Below, in pieces: positions 33,209-42,554 of a DNA stretch of 64,000 bases. Position numbers and translations under genes: made by a program. Source of the DNA: CBDDHT01 sp965228615 (GTDB lineage Bacteria; Pseudomonadota; Alphaproteobacteria; Rhizobiales; Methyloligellaceae). The stretch covers positions 992,001 to 1,056,000 of the forward strand of contig CBDDHT010000003.1 of assembly GCA_965228615.1 (NCBI GenBank). Direction: 5' to 3'. A model generated the notes under the pieces. It made no database searches. It was not told where the DNA came from and saw only the letters and a program-made list of their open reading frames with translations. How positions within the stretch are numbered: the stretch's first letter is position 1; each line of letters opens with the position of its first letter.

Positions 33209-34912
33209 TCAAGCTATCCATTCGCTGACCGGCGCGCGCGCCTCGTTCAGGGGCTGCGCAATGACATCGACCAGCGACGGCCCGTCATGGCGGATTGCCG
33301 TCTCCAATGTCGACCGCAATGCACCGGGATCTTCGACCTGCCAGGACGCGACGCCGAAGGCTTGGGCGACGGCCGCATGGTCCGTACGATTGAAATCGAC
33401 GGAGAAATAACGCTCGTCAAAACCTGCCTTCTGCCCTGCCTTGATCCAGCCATAGACCGCATTCGAGAAGACAACAAAGGTGATCGGCAGTCCGAGCCGA
33501 ACCACTGTCTCGAACTCGCCGGCAACGAAACCGAAGCTGCCATCACCCATGAGCGATACCACCTTGGCATCCGGTCGCCCCATCTGAACGCCCATGGCTG
33601 CACCGAGCGAGTATCCGAGAGCGCCGTGGGCGCGGTTGGAAATGAAATGGCGCCCCGACCGTGACAACCGGTAGTAAGCCGAGACATAGGGACACGGCGT
33701 TCCGGGATCGGCGACCAGCACCGCGTCGTCCGGCAGAACGGCATTCAGGTCGGCAATCACACGCTCAGGCTTGATCGGCCGCTCGTCGGACATGGCCAAC
33801 GGATCGAAGCCCGCAAACTTTGCCACCTTCGCCGTGGCGACCCGCGCAACACCGCCGAAATCGATGCCGTGCGGCTCATCCGCGTCGAGAGCGGCGTTGA
33901 TCGCGGAGAGTGCCAGGCGTGCGTCTCCGACAACGGCAACATCGGTTCGGTAGTTGGCGGAAATGGCCATCGGATCGGAATCGATATGTACGATCCGTGT
34001 GCCCGGTACCGGATAGCGCCAACGCTCCGTCGTGACCGATCCGGCACGGCAGGCAATGAAAACGACGAGATCGGCTTCGGCAACCACGTCGCGCGTTTCG
34101 ACAACACCGCCGTTGGAGCCGACGACGCCGAGGCAATTGGGATGATTGTCGGCCACGCTTCCCTTACCGCTGACTGTGGTCGCCACAACCATGTTGAGAC
34201 GTTCGGCAAGGCGCTGCAATTCCGCTTCAGCTCCGGAATTGATGACCCCACCGCCACAGATGACAACGGGATTCCGGGCGTTGAGGATCGCCTCGACCGC
34301 CGCCTCGATACTGGCCGCGTCTGGCGCCGCACGCCATGCCGGCCATGTCAGAAAATCGCCCTGTGCCCAGATCTCATCGCCGGTGACCTCTCCCTTCTGC
34401 ACGTCGTAGGGAAGCCCGAGATGGGCCGTGCCGGGGCGCCCGGTGGTGACCGCACGGAAGGCCGCGCGGACCATGCCCGGCAACCGTCCGGACGTCTCGG
34501 CGACACCGTTCCATTTGGTCAGCGGACGCATCAGATCGTCCTGGGCCAATTCGGTCAGGGGATAATGCCCCCGCGACGAGACCGAAACATCGCTTGTGAT
34601 GGCGATGATCGGCACCGATGAATCATTGGCCTCGATTAGTCCCGGCAGGATGTAGGTGGCGCCGCCGCCACTCGGCCCCTCGCAGATGCCGACCCGGTTT
34701 GTGACGCGGGCATAGCCGTCCGCCATGTAACCGGCATGGCGCTCATCGCGGGTCAGCACATGGGTCATGCCATGATCGAGGCGATAGAGCGCATCGTAGA
34801 ATGGCAATGTCGTATCGCCGCAGAGCCCGAAGATATGACTGACGCCATGCGCCTGAAGGAGGCGGACCATCGCCTCGGCCCCGGTAAGACTGTTTCGACC
34901 GCTTGCGTCCAT
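33209..34912 (-). CDS. Thiamine-diphosphate enzyme, acetolactate-synthase superfamily
   Basis: This 567-residue protein has the three-domain layout of AHAS-like TPP enzymes: PYR domain with the catalytic Glu region (THVLTRDERHAGYMADGYAR), central domain (NPVVICGGGVINSGA), and PP domain with VVSLMGDGSFGFVAGEFETV followed by the NAVYGWIK end of the GDG-N TPP/Mg motif. FAD-contact residues cannot be judged. Candidate reactions include decarboxylation or carboligation of a 2-keto acid; the residues do not identify the substrate. ATG 34912 gives the normal N-terminus. It is first in a two-gene operon with the VOC gene and divergent from a PPOX flavoprotein. Confidence 0.9.
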   Translation of the reverse strand: MDASGRNSLTGAEAMVRLLQAHGVSHIFGLCGDTTLPFYDALYRLDHGMTHVLTRDERHAGYMADGYARVTNRVGICEGPSGGGATYILPGLIEANDSSVPIIAITSDVSVSSRGHYPLTELAQDDLMRPLTKWNGVAETSGRLPGMVRAAFRAVTTGRPGTAHLGLPYDVQKGEVTGDEIWAQGDFLTWPAWRAAPDAASIEAAVEAILNARNPVVICGGGVINSGAEAELQRLAERLNMVVATTVSGKGSVADNHPNCLGVVGSNGGVVETRDVVAEADLVVFIACRAGSVTTERWRYPVPGTRIVHIDSDPMAISANYRTDVAVVGDARLALSAINAALDADEPHGIDFGGVARVATAKVAKFAGFDPLAMSDERPIKPERVIADLNAVLPDDAVLVADPGTPCPYVSAYYRLSRSGRHFISNRAHGALGYSLGAAMGVQMGRPDAKVVSLMGDGSFGFVAGEFETVVRLGLPITFVVFSNAVYGWIKAGQKAGFDERYFSVDFNRTDHAAVAQAFGVASWQVEDPGALRSTLETAIRHDGPSLVDVIAQPLNEARAPVSEWIA

Positions 34913-35039
34913 GCCACCCCTTGTCCATATGACTGTCTGCAGGGCGCGCACCATGGAATTCGACGCTTGGCCGTGTCAAGCTCGGACCACTTCTTGGTGG
35001 TGGAAAGCCAACCGTCGTTCGCATCGAGGAACAAAGCCA

Positions 35040-35657
35040 ATGTCCGAACCCGTCGTGACCGATGTCGAAACCCTGCGTCAGCACTATGCGGCCCCCAGCG
35101 ACATCGTAAACGCCAAGGCGATCGACCGGATCGACGATTTCTGCCGTCGCTTCATCGCGCTCTCTCCGTTCCTCGTGATTGCGACCGCGTCGGCAGACGG
35201 CCGGTCTGATTGCTCACCGCGCGGCGACGCCCCTGGTTTTGTGCAGGTGGTCGACGACAAGACCCTGCTGATTCCGGACCGGCGCGGCAACAACCGGCTG
35301 GACTCCATCGAGAACATTCTATCCGAACCCCATGTCGGCCTTTTGTTCATGGTCCCGGGCATCGATGAGACTCTGAGGATAAACGGCGCCTGCCGCATCG
35401 TCGTCGACCCGGAAGTACTGGAGCCGTTTGCCGTAGGAGGCAAAGCACCGGCGGCAGCCCTCGAAGTTACGGTCGACGACGTCTATTTTCATTGTGGGAA
35501 GGCATTGAAGCGCTCGCATTTGTGGGACGCTGACAGACACGTCGAACGCAAGTGTTTTCCGACCCTGGGCCGGATCATCGCCGAACAAACGAAGATGGCC
35601 AGCGTAGATGAGGTCGAGGCAAATGTGGCGGAGAGTTACACGAAGCGTTTGTATTGA
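35040..35657 (+). CDS. PPOX-family FMN-binding protein (MSMEG_1061 type)
   Basis: This protein of about 205 residues has the split-barrel pyridoxamine-phosphate-oxidase fold: PFLVIATASADGRSDCSPRG, DAPGFVQVVDDKTLLIPDRR, NNRLDSIENILSEPHVGLLF. This matches the MSMEG_1061 subfamily of FMN proteins. Family members bind FMN or F420 and reduce small compounds; this subfamily has no fixed substrate. ATG 35040 has GAGGA about 9 nt upstream. It is divergent from the TPP-enzyme operon with a shared promoter region of 127 bp. Confidence 0.88.
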   Translation: MSEPVVTDVETLRQHYAAPSDIVNAKAIDRIDDFCRRFIALSPFLVIATASADGRSDCSPRGDAPGFVQVVDDKTLLIPDRRGNNRLDSIENILSEPHVGLLFMVPGIDETLRINGACRIVVDPEVLEPFAVGGKAPAAALEVTVDDVYFHCGKALKRSHLWDADRHVERKCFPTLGRIIAEQTKMASVDEVEANVAESYTKRLY

Positions 35658-36065
35658 CGACTCTAAGCAATTCCCGCGCTGTTATGCCGAATCCCCAACT
35701 GCTTTTCGAGTACATGCCAAATGGTCCGGCATCTCGAAGACGGCACCATCCTCCCTGCTTATCGTGCCTACGATCCCGACACCATTCGCAGTCACGTTGC
35801 GCTGTGCTGCGTAGGGTCTGGGTCGACATCCCGCCTTTTCTGCAATGACCGCAAAAGCCGCCTTCAATAAGACATGGAAATCGGTTGAAAAGTTTTCCAA
35901 TAAATTCAAACGCTTTCGGATCGTCGCGACTCGATACGATAAACTCCAACAAAACTGTCTCGCTTCTGTCAGACTTGCATTATTCGGAGTTTGAATGCGA
36001 TCTAGTGAGTCGGTGTTCTAGATTGCAATAAAAAGCAATGTATCAATCTCAAATCCTGGAGGCAT
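35658..36065. other. Gene-free stretch
   Basis: About 410 bp before the response regulator gene. Composition turns AT-rich from about 35870. No gene, repeat or terminator is convincing. Confidence 0.4.
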
Positions 36066-36542
36066 ATGGTGAACGAAACGAATTATGCCGCAGCAAAAAA
36101 CACAATAAACGTTCATTTGATTGAAGATGATGAGGATGACGTTCATTGGTTGAAGCGCGTCATGACGAAGCACATGAGTGATATTAACATGTCTGTGCAC
36201 AAAAATGGACAAGTAGCAATTGAGTCATTATTAACATTATCCGAAAAACATATACAAGTTGACTTGATACTTCTTGATATCAATATGCCCACAATGAATG
36301 GGTATGAATTTCTCACAATAATGCGCGCGACGGATCAATTGAAATTGATTCCTGTTGTCGTGATAACGTCAGCAACTGATCAAGAAAGCTTTCAACAAGC
36401 GTATTTGCATGGGGCGAATAGCGTCATCTGCAAAGATAGAATTTTCGATTCATCTGCGGATTTGATCCAGTTGATGATGGATTACTGGCTGCATTTGACA
36501 GAGCGGCCCCGCGTTGGTTGGGAATTTCGATCTGAGTGCTAA
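36066..36542 (+). CDS. Single-domain response regulator (Rcp-like)
   Basis: This 158-residue receiver domain has all active-site residues: the acidic pair in HLIEDDEDDVHW, phosphoacceptor Asp in LILLDINMPTMNGYEF, Thr/Ser in VVVITSATD, and Lys in VICKDRIF. There is no output domain; the extended loop and length resemble the Rcp regulators that pair with phytochrome-like kinases. Codon use is AT-rich compared with neighbours, suggesting separate origin. It is convergent with the CHASE kinase, whose DHp region is of the matching phytochrome-kinase type, so they are a probable pair. Confidence 0.9.
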   Translation: MVNETNYAAAKNTINVHLIEDDEDDVHWLKRVMTKHMSDINMSVHKNGQVAIESLLTLSEKHIQVDLILLDINMPTMNGYEFLTIMRATDQLKLIPVVVITSATDQESFQQAYLHGANSVICKDRIFDSSADLIQLMMDYWLHLTERPRVGWEFRSEC

Positions 36543-36648
36543 TCATACCTGCGGCGGTCATCAGCGCCGACCGCGACTGGCCAACACCGAGTCACAAATC
36601 GCGTCTGGATAGACTCAGAAAATCAGAATGAATTTGCAGGCATTGCAT

Positions 36649-38529
36649 CTACAGGCTTGAGCCAAACGGCTCGGCTCGCCAGGTTTCATTGGCTGGCATC
36701 ACGACCGAGAAAATCGACCCCTCACCAGGGGTGCTCGCAGCAACCAATTTCCAGCCATGACGGTGGCAAATCGTTTTGCACACGGCAAGACCTATACCTG
36801 AACCGGGATACTCGTTTTTGCTGAAGAGGCGTCCGAAAGGCTCGAAGATCCGTTCGCTGTGTTTCATGTCGAAACCAATGCCGTTGTCCGAAATCAGCAA
36901 ATCCATGGCACCATCTTCGTCCGACGTCCTGCTCGAAATCTCTATCTTCGGCTCGCGCTCGCGATCGCGATATTTGATGGCGTTTCCGATCAGGTTGCGC
37001 ATCAATTGCCCGACAGCACCGCTATCGGCGGTAACCGTCGGAAGCCTGCCAATCTGAATGGTTGCGTTCGACTCTGTGACAAGAAAATCGAGCTCACTGA
37101 GAACGCTCGCGGTTACTTCCGCAAGATCGACTTCGACCAGGTTCAGATCTCGATTTGCTGTACGCGAATAGGCCAGCAGATCCCCGATCAACTTGCTCAT
37201 TCGGCTACTGGAGCGGCAGATCACGCCCAGATAATACTGCGAATCGTCACTGAGTTCGTTGTCGCTATCATTTTGCAGAAATTCGCTGCACTGGCGCAAC
37301 TTGCGCAATGGCTCTTGCAGGTCGTGAGAAGCGACAAAGGCAAATCGCTTCAGCTCGATGTTCGTACGCTGCAACTCAGCAACGTGAACTTCCAGCCGGC
37401 CTTCACTTTCCGATAGGGACTCAGCCTTTGCTTTTAGCTCTCCGGTCATTCGATCGGCAAAACTGACCGCCCTACGGTTCGATCTCGACAGTAGGAAGAA
37501 CATGGCAAACAGCAAACAATCGATAACGATGCCGCCAGTGAGAATAATCGCTGGCTGGCCGTTCGCGGTTGCCGTCCGAAATGAATTCGTGGTGCGAATC
37601 TCGAATGTCCATGTCCTGCCATAGAGGTTGAGAGTTTCTTCAGTGGCAAATAACGAGTTCAGATCGGTCTCCCGATCTTCCACCACCAGCTCGTCATAGA
37701 GAACATCCTCGGCATCGCTCACACGAATTCGAACCTGGCGTTTCTCCTTCTGCAGCACACCTTCCATCAGCTTATGGAATACAAATGGTGCATAGACCAT
37801 GCCGACAAAATGTGCGCGGCGGTCTTGAACGGAGCTGTATACCCCGCCGGAATAGTAGGGCGCATAGAAAAGAAAACCGGGTGAATGCCCTTCATCCTGC
37901 ACCAGCACAATTGGGCCGGTTATCTGCGCGGTCCCGGTATCGCGCGATCTTAGTGCCGCGCGATAACGATTGGTCTCATGTGCGATGTCCAATCCAACCG
38001 CCTCAGCGTTGGCACGCGAGGGCTCAATATAGGTTATCGGCAAATACTCCGAACGGTCGTGTTCGGGGTGAACACGATAGTCCGGCCGTGACTGGCGCTG
38101 CACGCTCAAATAGGCATCGAGATCTCCAGGATTGACTTGGTGGATCACGCCGATGCCGTTGATACCGGGATACTTGACGTCGATGCGCAGGCTTTCCGAG
38201 AATTGGCGCCATTCCGCGTGGTTCATGTCGCCACCATGCGCCTGAATCGCAGAAACTCCACCCCAGAGCCCGTCCTCGTATTTCTGCATGCGCTCGGATA
38301 CCAGTTCCACGACCTGTTCACTGGCACGTTTGAATTGGTTTTTCGTCTTTTCGTCGATTTGCTGCTTAGTGAAGTACCAAGCGCCGAAGGTGACCACCAG
38401 CGATAGAGCGACCACCATCCAATGGAACCAATGAAGTCGCCCCGATTTGACGATGGCTTCTCGTTCGCGCGAGAGGGCGTCGAATTGATGCGGCTTGGAT
38501 TTGACATTGTTATGCTCAGCTAGTGTCAT
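36649..38529 (-). CDS. CHASE-domain sensor histidine kinase
   Basis: This protein of about 626 residues has a first transmembrane helix near residues 37-55 (WMVVALSLVVTFGAWYF), a periplasmic CHASE domain (about 75-300, containing VKYPGINGIGVIHQVNPGD and PITYIEPSRANAEAVGLDIA), a second helix near 345-368, and a short coiled coil. The kinase core has FAFVASHDLQEPLRKLRQ (phospho-His), NLIGNAIKYRD, ISDNGIGFDM and GSGIGLAVCKTICH. ATG 38529 is preferred over upstream ATGs because GGGAG lies 7 nt before it. CHASE domains bind small extracellular ligands. Likely partner: the single-domain regulator at 36066. Confidence 0.92.
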   Translation of the reverse strand: MTLAEHNNVKSKPHQFDALSREREAIVKSGRLHWFHWMVVALSLVVTFGAWYFTKQQIDEKTKNQFKRASEQVVELVSERMQKYEDGLWGGVSAIQAHGGDMNHAEWRQFSESLRIDVKYPGINGIGVIHQVNPGDLDAYLSVQRQSRPDYRVHPEHDRSEYLPITYIEPSRANAEAVGLDIAHETNRYRAALRSRDTGTAQITGPIVLVQDEGHSPGFLFYAPYYSGGVYSSVQDRRAHFVGMVYAPFVFHKLMEGVLQKEKRQVRIRVSDAEDVLYDELVVEDRETDLNSLFATEETLNLYGRTWTFEIRTTNSFRTATANGQPAIILTGGIVIDCLLFAMFFLLSRSNRRAVSFADRMTGELKAKAESLSESEGRLEVHVAELQRTNIELKRFAFVASHDLQEPLRKLRQCSEFLQNDSDNELSDDSQYYLGVICRSSSRMSKLIGDLLAYSRTANRDLNLVEVDLAEVTASVLSELDFLVTESNATIQIGRLPTVTADSGAVGQLMRNLIGNAIKYRDREREPKIEISSRTSDEDGAMDLLISDNGIGFDMKHSERIFEPFGRLFSKNEYPGSGIGLAVCKTICHRHGWKLVAASTPGEGSIFSVVMPANETWRAEPFGSSL

Positions 38530-38946
38530 GCGTTGCTCCCGATTGCTACGCAACAACACTTGCCAACTGTCTGTCATGGCGCCGCGCGAGATGTTCGGCA
38601 CGCGGAGAACAGGTTTCGCGATCCGCACTCAGGTGCATCGACAAGCGGGACCGACCCCTTGGATCGCCAGAGTCCTATAGCGGCGTGATTCGAGCAACCC
38701 TAGCGCGTTTGCAAATTTCTGGCGGCTGACCAGGCGTCTCCGACGGAATGCTGCCGGAGGCTCAAGCTGCGATCCTGACAACGACAAGAATCTGGTAAGC
38801 GAATGCTGGGCTTGGGCAAACATCCTGCCTGGTCGAAACCACAAAAACCTAGTCTGCTTTAGCGTTCACCACTGTCGACTTCACAATAAGGTCTAAGGTC
38901 GACTGATAAACCGGTAGCTGCCGCTGGCATCAGACCCTTCTTCGAG
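38530..38946. other. Gene-free stretch
   Basis: About 415 bp between two reverse-strand signalling genes. It must hold the kinase promoter. No repeat family member or RNA gene was recognised. Confidence 0.4.
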
Positions 38947-40749
38947 TCAGGCCGTCTTGATATCAGCGAGGAACGAGTCCACCTCCTGGCGCAATGCGGC
39001 CGCCTGGGTACCGAGATTGCTCGATGCTTCGAGGACATCCGTTGACGACTCACCGGTTTGTCTAGCCGCAGCCGTCACTCTTCCAATGCTCGACGTGACT
39101 TCTGTCGTGCCTTCCGACACTTCCTTGATATTCCGCGCGATTTCCTGCGTGGCGCTACCCTGTTGCTCAACGGCGGCTGCGATCGCCCCGGCACCTTCGT
39201 TAAGTTCCTCGATCACCCGGCCAATGCGATCCATGGCTCCCACAGTTTCATCGGTGGCGGACTGAATGCCGCTGATCTGGGAGCTTATCTCTTCGGTCGC
39301 CTGGGCAGTCTGGCTCGCTAGTTCTTTGACTTCACTGGCGACGACTGCAAAGCCTTTGCCAGCTTCGCCAGCTCGGGCAGCCTCAATTGTTGCGTTCAGA
39401 GCCAAGAGGTTTGTCTGTTCGGCAATGTCCGTAATCAGGCTCAGCACATCACCAATGTTTTGTGCCGATTTAGCGAGGCCCATGACATTGTCGTTCGCCT
39501 GACTTATTTCGCCAACGGCGGCTGCCGCAACTTCGCGTGATTGATTCACCTGTCTGCCGATCTCATCGATAGACGATGTCAATTCCTCTGTCGTCGCCGC
39601 GACTGTTTGAACATTAGCGGACGCCTGTTCAGACGCCGACGCAACCGAATTCGCCAACTCGGTCGTCTCCTCGGCCACCGACGACATGGACTGCGATGAA
39701 TCCTGCATCTGGCTCGCCGCCCCAGTCACTTTCTCCAACGCATCCGACATGGTTTCGTCGAATGCGTGGGTCCGCTCATCGATCAGGGCGACACGTCTTT
39801 GCTGGGCTTGGCGAGCGGCTTCCTGCTGCGTTTCAAGCTCTCGGGCCTTTTGCATATTCTCTTTGAACACGCCAACCGCCTTGGCCATGTGACCAATCTC
39901 GTCGCGTCGGTCCAAACCCGGAACATCGGTTTCCTGGTCACCTTCCGACAACCGAGCCATAGCATTCGTCATTCTGTTGATCGGTCCCACCACGTTACGC
40001 ACAGTGAGCAACACGATTAAAACAAGAACGACACCGATCAATGCGGCTCCGATGAGCATATTGTTACTCAGCCGCGCCCCGTTCGCGAGGGAGGCAGTGA
40101 TGTTCGACGAGATTTCCAGAACGCCCCTTACATCGCCCAGCTTCCAATCGGTCTTCGGCGAAGCGCCATGCGAGTTGTGACAATTGACGCAACCTTGTGC
40201 CGCCATTGTGTCCGCAATCGCGACCCGAACGACTGGTTGGCCATTCTTCGTCTCACGCCGCGAGAAAACGCCCTTTGGTTTCGCCGAAAGAAAGGCCCAG
40301 GCTTGCTTTTGGAAATCGTCCAGCTTGCGGTCTTTCCGATTCGGAAAGGGAAACGCGCTGTAGAGATTGATCGTCAGATCGTTCTTTGAAAGCAGCTTGC
40401 TCACATCGTGGATGAATGTGGCGGGAAGCGGAATTGTTCCGTCGATCCCCTTGTGCTTCACGGATGGTTTGATAGCGCCGGTCTTCTTGACTTTCTTGAT
40501 GACGTTCTTGGTGTAGTAGCCCCGAATTGTCTTGAATTGATTGGCAATGTTCTGACCGGTGTGAACGGCTTCTGCCTCGGCGTTGTCTGCCACAACCTTG
40601 GGGACGATCAGCCAAATCCCGATCAGCGCAAAAACCATTGCGATCGGTATGGGTAGAACCAGCTTATAGCTGATCTTGTCGAAGAACCTCTGAGTCCGGT
40701 CTTCTGATTCAGGTTGAGTTGCACTTTGGATATCAGATATGTCATTCAT
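38947..40749 (-). CDS. Methyl-accepting chemotaxis protein with c-type haem sensor domain
   Basis: This 600-residue chemoreceptor has a transmembrane helix at about 29-49 and a periplasmic DUF3365/Tll0287-type domain (about 55-225) with a CxxCH haem c motif (GCVNCHNSHG, Cys187, Cys190, His191). A second helix lies at about 231-250, then HAMP (RNVVGPINRMTNAMARLSEG), methylation helices and the signalling tip (ITDIAEQTNLLALNATIEAA, RAGEAGKGFAVVASEVKELA). Such haem domains in other chemoreceptors sense redox state or gases. No CheA/CheW genes lie in the window. The C-terminus lacks a CheR-binding pentapeptide. Confidence 0.93.
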   Translation of the reverse strand: MNDISDIQSATQPESEDRTQRFFDKISYKLVLPIPIAMVFALIGIWLIVPKVVADNAEAEAVHTGQNIANQFKTIRGYYTKNVIKKVKKTGAIKPSVKHKGIDGTIPLPATFIHDVSKLLSKNDLTINLYSAFPFPNRKDRKLDDFQKQAWAFLSAKPKGVFSRRETKNGQPVVRVAIADTMAAQGCVNCHNSHGASPKTDWKLGDVRGVLEISSNITASLANGARLSNNMLIGAALIGVVLVLIVLLTVRNVVGPINRMTNAMARLSEGDQETDVPGLDRRDEIGHMAKAVGVFKENMQKARELETQQEAARQAQQRRVALIDERTHAFDETMSDALEKVTGAASQMQDSSQSMSSVAEETTELANSVASASEQASANVQTVAATTEELTSSIDEIGRQVNQSREVAAAAVGEISQANDNVMGLAKSAQNIGDVLSLITDIAEQTNLLALNATIEAARAGEAGKGFAVVASEVKELASQTAQATEEISSQISGIQSATDETVGAMDRIGRVIEELNEGAGAIAAAVEQQGSATQEIARNIKEVSEGTTEVTSSIGRVTAAARQTGESSTDVLEASSNLGTQAAALRQEVDSFLADIKTA

Positions 40750-40911
40750 TTCTGCTTATCCCTTATTAGCAGACGTGTATTCTTCAGTAACAATCCTCGA
40801 TCAAGATTAATTTTTTGCCAACCGAATCGCGACATTTGCATCAACAGAAATTCAAATGCCAATTATTCACTCTCTGAAACCGACTAGCTTGACCGACACA
40901 CCGCACAACAT

Positions 40912-41454
40912 TCATCGAACCTCTTCATTTGTTACCTGAGTGGCCAAGAACCGCTCGGTCGCGTCATGAAGACATTCGACGACAGACTTGACCGTTGCTT
41001 CTGGCGTGGAACCAGCATTCTCCAAAAATCCTGCACGCACCGCATCGACATGATGGTCGATCAGAATGGTTGGGATCAGACTCTTATCCGGGCTGGCTTC
41101 AATCAAGCGGCATAGCGAAGCGCCAATCATCCCCGCGAACGGATAGCCAAGCATCTTTGACTGCCCCTCAAGATCGCGTGCTGACCCGAGAAGCGCTGTA
41201 ATTGTCTCTGTGGTTGGACCGCATCGCTTCAAGGCACGACGCGCCTCCAGGAGAACATCGATCTTGTCCTTCATCCAGCCTTCGAATTCGACCGAAAGCT
41301 CATCGATCGCCGACTGACCACGTTTCACCAACTCTTTAAGATCAATACGCTTCTGACCTGGCTTGCTCGCTTTTGCCGCCAAGCGGCGTGACGGCGGGAT
41401 AACACGATATGTCGAGCCAGTAGGCGCCGTATCGTTCGGTGCAGCTGTCACCAT
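40912..41454 (-). CDS. Helical protein of unknown function, chemotaxis-linked
   Basis: This 180-residue protein is not recognised with confidence. The N-terminal 40 residues are polar and basic; the rest is mostly helical, with KMLGYPFAGMIGASLCRLIE and IPTILIDHHVDAVRAGFLEN as the most distinctive blocks. The HH in the second block sits in a helix as in a phosphotransfer (HPt) domain, but no HPt signature can be claimed. It starts at the base after the response regulator stop (41455), so it is co-transcribed with it and probably acts in the same pathway. Confidence 0.7.
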   Translation of the reverse strand: MVTAAPNDTAPTGSTYRVIPPSRRLAAKASKPGQKRIDLKELVKRGQSAIDELSVEFEGWMKDKIDVLLEARRALKRCGPTTETITALLGSARDLEGQSKMLGYPFAGMIGASLCRLIEASPDKSLIPTILIDHHVDAVRAGFLENAGSTPEATVKSVVECLHDATERFLATQVTNEEVR

Positions 41455-41994
41455 CTAGACCCTCTGCTCGAGGTTTGCGGTGGGCTCGGGAACCGGCAGC
41501 TCCAGATCTTCTTGCCGACGCCGTGGCCCCGAATAGGCCGGGTCGGAAATCCGCCGGCGATCCGGACCGAAATAGTTTGGCGCTTCGATGAAGGGCCTTG
41601 GATTATGGATGACGTTCTGAATTCGCAGCAACAGACCGGAAATTGAAAATGGTTTCGTGAGGATTTCTGTCGCGCCATGATCGCGGATCTTCACGATGTT
41701 CTTTCTTTCAGCCTGACACGTGATGATGATGATCGGGAGTTGGGGCGATTTCGATCCGGAAGGTTGACGGATAAGCTGCATCAACTCGAAACCATCAATG
41801 ATCGGCAGTTTGGTTTCGGAGATCAGAATATCCGGCATCTGCGTATCGACTGCCTCCAGCGCAGCAGCACCATCAGCCGCCTCGTAAATGCGCCCCACAC
41901 CGAATCCCGTCAGCATGGCACGGATCATCTTCCGCATGTGCATGCTGGGTTCCGAGACTACGAAATCAACGTGACTTAGATTGAGGTCAGGCAT
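41455..41994 (-). CDS. Response regulator with Glu at phosphorylation site
   Basis: This 179-residue protein is a receiver domain with a C-terminal basic tail (YFGPDRRRISDPAYSGPRRR). Thr (IIIITCQAE) and Lys (EILTKPFSI) of the active site are kept, but the phosphoacceptor position in PDILISETKLPIIDGFELMQ is Glu and the N-terminal acidic pair is reduced (DFVVSEPSMHM). A Glu there often mimics phosphorylation, so the protein may be permanently on or act as a binding platform. It is the first gene of a two-gene unit with the 40912 gene, in a run of chemotaxis-type genes. Confidence 0.88.
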   Translation of the reverse strand: MPDLNLSHVDFVVSEPSMHMRKMIRAMLTGFGVGRIYEAADGAAALEAVDTQMPDILISETKLPIIDGFELMQLIRQPSGSKSPQLPIIIITCQAERKNIVKIRDHGATEILTKPFSISGLLLRIQNVIHNPRPFIEAPNYFGPDRRRISDPAYSGPRRRQEDLELPVPEPTANLEQRV

Positions 41995-42082
41995 TTTCGA
42001 TATTCAATCTCTCTTCCGCCTTCCCCCCTTGAAGATCAACTTTCTCTGTCCGGCGTTTCGCACGCTCTTGATCGTTCGGCTT

Positions 42083-42454
42083 TCAGTGCAACCACTGAGT
42101 TTTCGCTTCGGCGACGGCCTTCCGTTGCTGGATATGCAGAGGCGTTCGATGCTCACCCGTACTGGCGGCTTGGTTGGTCCGCATGCATTCGAGACATGCT
42201 GCGCTCACCTTCCTGATCTCTTCGGTATGGCGCCTTGCGGCTGCGATGCCGATCGGGTTTGAGAGATCGTGACTATCGATTCTTTTCAACACATCCAGAT
42301 AGTAGCGCTGAAAATAGTCGAAGATGGTGATTGCACCTGGACGGCATAGACGGGAGACGTTTTCCAGCATTGCCGTAACCGCCAATCTGAGCTCGCGCAT
42401 CATGATTTGCGTTTCCGCAACTGAGAAATCCTCGTTTGACCGTTCGACCTGCAT
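42083..42454 (-). CDS. Hypothetical protein in chemotaxis region
   Basis: This protein of about 123 residues has no recognised family. The first 90 residues are helical (AETQIMMRELRLAVTAMLEN, TIFDYFQRYYLDVLKRIDSH), the tail is basic. ATG 42454 is chosen because AGGAAA lies 6 nt upstream; ATG 42487 would add 11 residues. It lies between the Glu-type response regulator and the truncated chemoreceptor on the same strand. Confidence 0.6.
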   Translation of the reverse strand: MQVERSNEDFSVAETQIMMRELRLAVTAMLENVSRLCRPGAITIFDYFQRYYLDVLKRIDSHDLSNPIGIAAARRHTEEIRKVSAACLECMRTNQAASTGEHRTPLHIQQRKAVAEAKTQWLH

Positions 42455-42554
42455 ATCAATTTTCCTTTCACTGGCGGTGTCAATCACTGTTCAGTGCGCC
42501 CGACGGACAGTTCGGGTTTCTATCCATCGGACGTCCCCCTATTCTCGGATGCCC

